NCBI GenBank assembly: GCA_044425705.1
Contig: JAWXVD010000080.1
Coordinates: 1 to 15,204 of the forward strand
Direction of reading: 5' to 3'
From: JAWXVD01 sp044425705
GTDB taxonomy: Bacteria; Bacillota; Clostridia; Lachnospirales; Lachnospiraceae
DNA: 15,204 nucleotides
Position 1 is the stretch's first letter, and each line of letters begins with the position of its first letter. The notes under the pieces are model-generated. The model saw only the letters and a program-made list of their open reading frames with translations, did no database searches and was not told the DNA's origin. The position numbers and the translations under genes are program-made. Of this stretch, positions 13,150 to 15,204 are shown in pieces.

Positions 13150-13515
13150 ATGGTAGAGTACAGATTAGGAGAAATTGAAATGCGTTTTGCTGATATTATT
13201 TGGCAAAATGAGCCTTTATCATCAGGAGAATTGGTGAAGCTTGCGGAGAAAGAGTTATCTTGGAATCGTTCCACAACATATACCATTTTACGTAGATTAG
13301 GAGAGCGAGGACTTTTTCAAAATCAAAATGGCTGTGTCACCTCTTGTGTAACAAAGGAAGAATTTATCGGTGCACAGAGCGAACAGTTCTTAGAGCATAC
13401 ATTTTCAGGTTCTCTTCCTAGCTTTTTAACTGCTTTTGTGAAAAGGAAAAAGATATCAGAAGATGAAATAGAAGAAATACAAAGAATTTTAGATGAATAT
13501 AAGGGGGATAAGTAA
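13150..13515 (+). CDS. blaI: BlaI/MecI/CopY family transcriptional repressor
   Basis: A winged-helix repressor of 121 residues, typical for the family. LGEIEMRFADIIWQNEPLSS (about 5-24) is the family start, SWNRSTTYTILRRLGERGLF (about 36-55) contains the recognition helix, and the C-terminal half is the dimerisation helix pair ending in EEIQRILDEYK. In classical systems a membrane M56 protease (BlaR1) triggers cleavage of this repressor on beta-lactam exposure; here the sensor gene is broken, so the repressor may be permanently active or respond to something else. ATG 13144 is in frame but too close to GAGGGGG (13136-13142); ATG 13150 has 7-nt spacing. Its stop overlaps the next start by 1 bp (TAATG). 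Confidence 0.9.
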   Translation: MVEYRLGEIEMRFADIIWQNEPLSSGELVKLAEKELSWNRSTTYTILRRLGERGLFQNQNGCVTSCVTKEEFIGAQSEQFLEHTFSGSLPSFLTAFVKRKKISEDEIEEIQRILDEYKGDK

Positions 13516-15204
13516 TGGAGCAATTATTTCTTAAGATATTGAATATGAGTATGACAGCAAGTTTTGTGATTGTGATGGTCATGTTATTACGCGTAGTATT
13601 ACATAAAGCACCAAAAATATTTTCACATCTATTGTGGATGTTCTATTTCATTTAGTATTTCCGTTTTCTATTGAAAGTCCTATTGGTATGTTGCCAAGGG
13701 AGGCAGAACCAATTCCACAGGATATTATATACCAAATGGAACCACAAATTAATTCAGGTGTAGAAATTGTTGATGATGCAGTGAATCTTATATTGCCATC
13801 AGTAACCAGTCCAGAATGAAATGGTACATATAAAACGATTAGATTATTTTACAAGAATTTTTGCCTTTATAGGATTGGTGTTACATTGGTTTAATCCATT
13901 TGTGTGGTTAGCATTTATTTTATCAGAAAAAGATATGGAAATGTCTTGTGATGAAGCGGTTATGAAAACATTGCAACAAGATCATCAAGTGGCATATGCG
14001 GAGACTTTGTTAGCCATTGCTACAGGAAAAAAATTAGGGTTTGTTACACCACTTGCCTTTGGAGAAGGAAATCCTAAAGCAAGAATTAAAAATATTTTAG
14101 TATATAAAAAGCCAGCACTATGGGTATCGGTGGGCGCAATTTTGGTGGTGTGTATCGTTATGATTTCATTGGTTAGTAGACAGGGAGAAGAACATAATGA
14201 CATCATAGCAGACAATATGGAATCATCAGAAAATACGCAATTCATAGATGACTCAATAGACAATTTTAAGGAAAATGAAGAACAAGAATTAACAGAGTCA
14301 GAAACTGAAGTTGCAGAACAGCTCAATCAAGTAGAAGCAGACCATCAAGCACTCTTAGAACAACAAAATATGATGGAAGAACAACAAAGTTTGACTCATG
14401 ACAAAATTGCTCCAAATGCACAAACATTTGGAAACAAAAGTGTTTATGAAGAACTTGATTGTGTAAAGGTAATTGTGAAACAACAAAAGGAAGATGTCAC
14501 TTCGGATGGTATCAAAGATTATATAGAGACATCTTTTTATGTTCCAGGTGAAGATATGAAAGTACTAGATTTGGAAAATATAAATGTAGATGCCTTATCT
14601 GATGATGGACATGCTTGTTTTGTTGCAGTGTATGATGGTGTTGATACAGTAGATTGGAATCATCTTGGAACGCTTCTTTGGGAACATGATTTTCATATGT
14701 CACATGCAGGTAATGGACAAATCAGTCTAGTTGCATATGAAAATCAAGAAAATCCCACACCAGTAGAATCTATAGCAGGAGTGAGCGGGCAAGAAACTCA
14801 CGAAAATAATTTATATACTGCATTATTATATACTAACATATGGTTTGGACAGGGAAATTATGATTTTTACTGCCAAGTATTTACGTTAGAGGCAGATGGA
14901 ACACAAAACATGTTGTTGGAGCAACATTTGGAAATAGCAACAGATGAAAATTTCCATAGTGCAGAGTATGTAGATATTTTAATGAATGAAGAGAAAGAGG
15001 AAATGATTACATTCCAAAATGCAATGTATGGATGGTATGATTCAGCCAAAGCAATTGTGATTACAGATATCATGCTTGAAAACCAAATGGTTAGTACAGA
15101 TGAGAAAGAATATTTAGCTTATCCGTATTATGATGCAATTTTTCGATATTACCTCAACGATATGGAGGATATGAATATGGCATATCATACAGAAATTACT
15201 CTTG
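13515..15204 (+). pseudogene. BlaR1/M56-type sensor protease, frameshifted and internally deleted; runs off the window
   Basis: The start is normal (ATG 13515, GGGGG 7 nt upstream; MEQLFLKILNMSMTASFVIV), but the frame stops at 13653-13655. Homology continues in another frame (LVFPFSIESPIGMLPREAEP onward, about 13640-13819). It then stops and resumes in the original frame at about 13815 with NEMVHIKRLDYFTRIFAF. In intact relatives, some 100 residues (membrane segments and protease domain) separate these parts, and the motif is HExxH; here the first histidine is replaced by asparagine at the junction. From there the frame is open to the window end, covering HWFNPFVWLAF, MSCDEAV, a membrane helix and over 300 residues of acidic ectodomain. 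Protease function is almost certainly lost. ATG 13821 has no ribosome-binding site. A sequencing error could explain the frameshift but not the missing segment. Confidence 0.8.

Noticed and set aside
13821..15204. Independent gene starting at ATG 13821.
   Set aside because: No ribosome-binding site, and homology to M56 proteins begins before it in the same frame, so it is the 3' part of the broken sensor gene; translation by restart cannot be fully excluded.

Overview
The window is AT-rich, low-GC Firmicutes DNA. Gene content points to an anaerobic gut-type Clostridium, most likely Lachnospiraceae: a glycyl radical enzyme, RarA, a DUF4364 protein, a short malic enzyme, a bacterial acyl-ACP thioesterase, an SdpI-like protein, an AzlCD pair, YefM-YoeB and BlaI with an M56 sensor. 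Ribosome-binding sites are strong and purine-rich (GGAGG/AGAGG), as expected. No rRNA, tRNA, transposase, phage gene or CRISPR array was seen.

Layout. (1) 1-2262, plus strand: the C-terminal part of a glycyl radical enzyme, then rarA, whose 3' end is tandemly duplicated into its own terminator. (2) 2311-4925, minus strand: acyl-ACP thioesterase, then malic enzyme followed closely by a DUF4364 gene. The malic enzyme has a leader of about 140 nt with a strong predicted pseudoknot next to its ribosome-binding site. (3) 4938-6035, plus strand: a promoter, a 24-codon stub of a nitroreductase gene, and an FMN-dependent alpha-hydroxy-acid dehydrogenase-like gene. (4) 6036-9643: two near-identical blocks of about 72 bp, each with three ~20-bp units, bracketing an SdpI-like membrane protein and a 580-residue helical protein; a Fic protein follows. 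(5) 9706-12317: a membrane-anchored acidic protein, azlC-azlD (branched-chain amino acid export), and a tight trio: a LURP-one-like protein, a tiny lipoprotein carrying the GGADGPT signature of sodium-pumping decarboxylase beta subunits, and a small membrane protein. (6) 12411-13061: a self-contained yefM-yoeB toxin-antitoxin unit with consensus promoter, palindromic operator and terminator. (7) 13072 to the end: an intact BlaI-type repressor with two dyads in its promoter region, followed by a BlaR1/M56 sensor gene broken by a frameshift and an internal deletion.

The first half is mostly housekeeping metabolism and DNA maintenance. From about 6.0 kb on, the content is accessory and shows signs of turnover: gene stubs, repeats bracketing a cassette, a toxin-antitoxin pair and a decaying sensor. 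The most unusual items are the malic-enzyme leader RNA, the decarboxylase-motif lipoprotein operon, and the repeat-bracketed cassette. All functional statements rest on reading motifs by eye; no database search was run.
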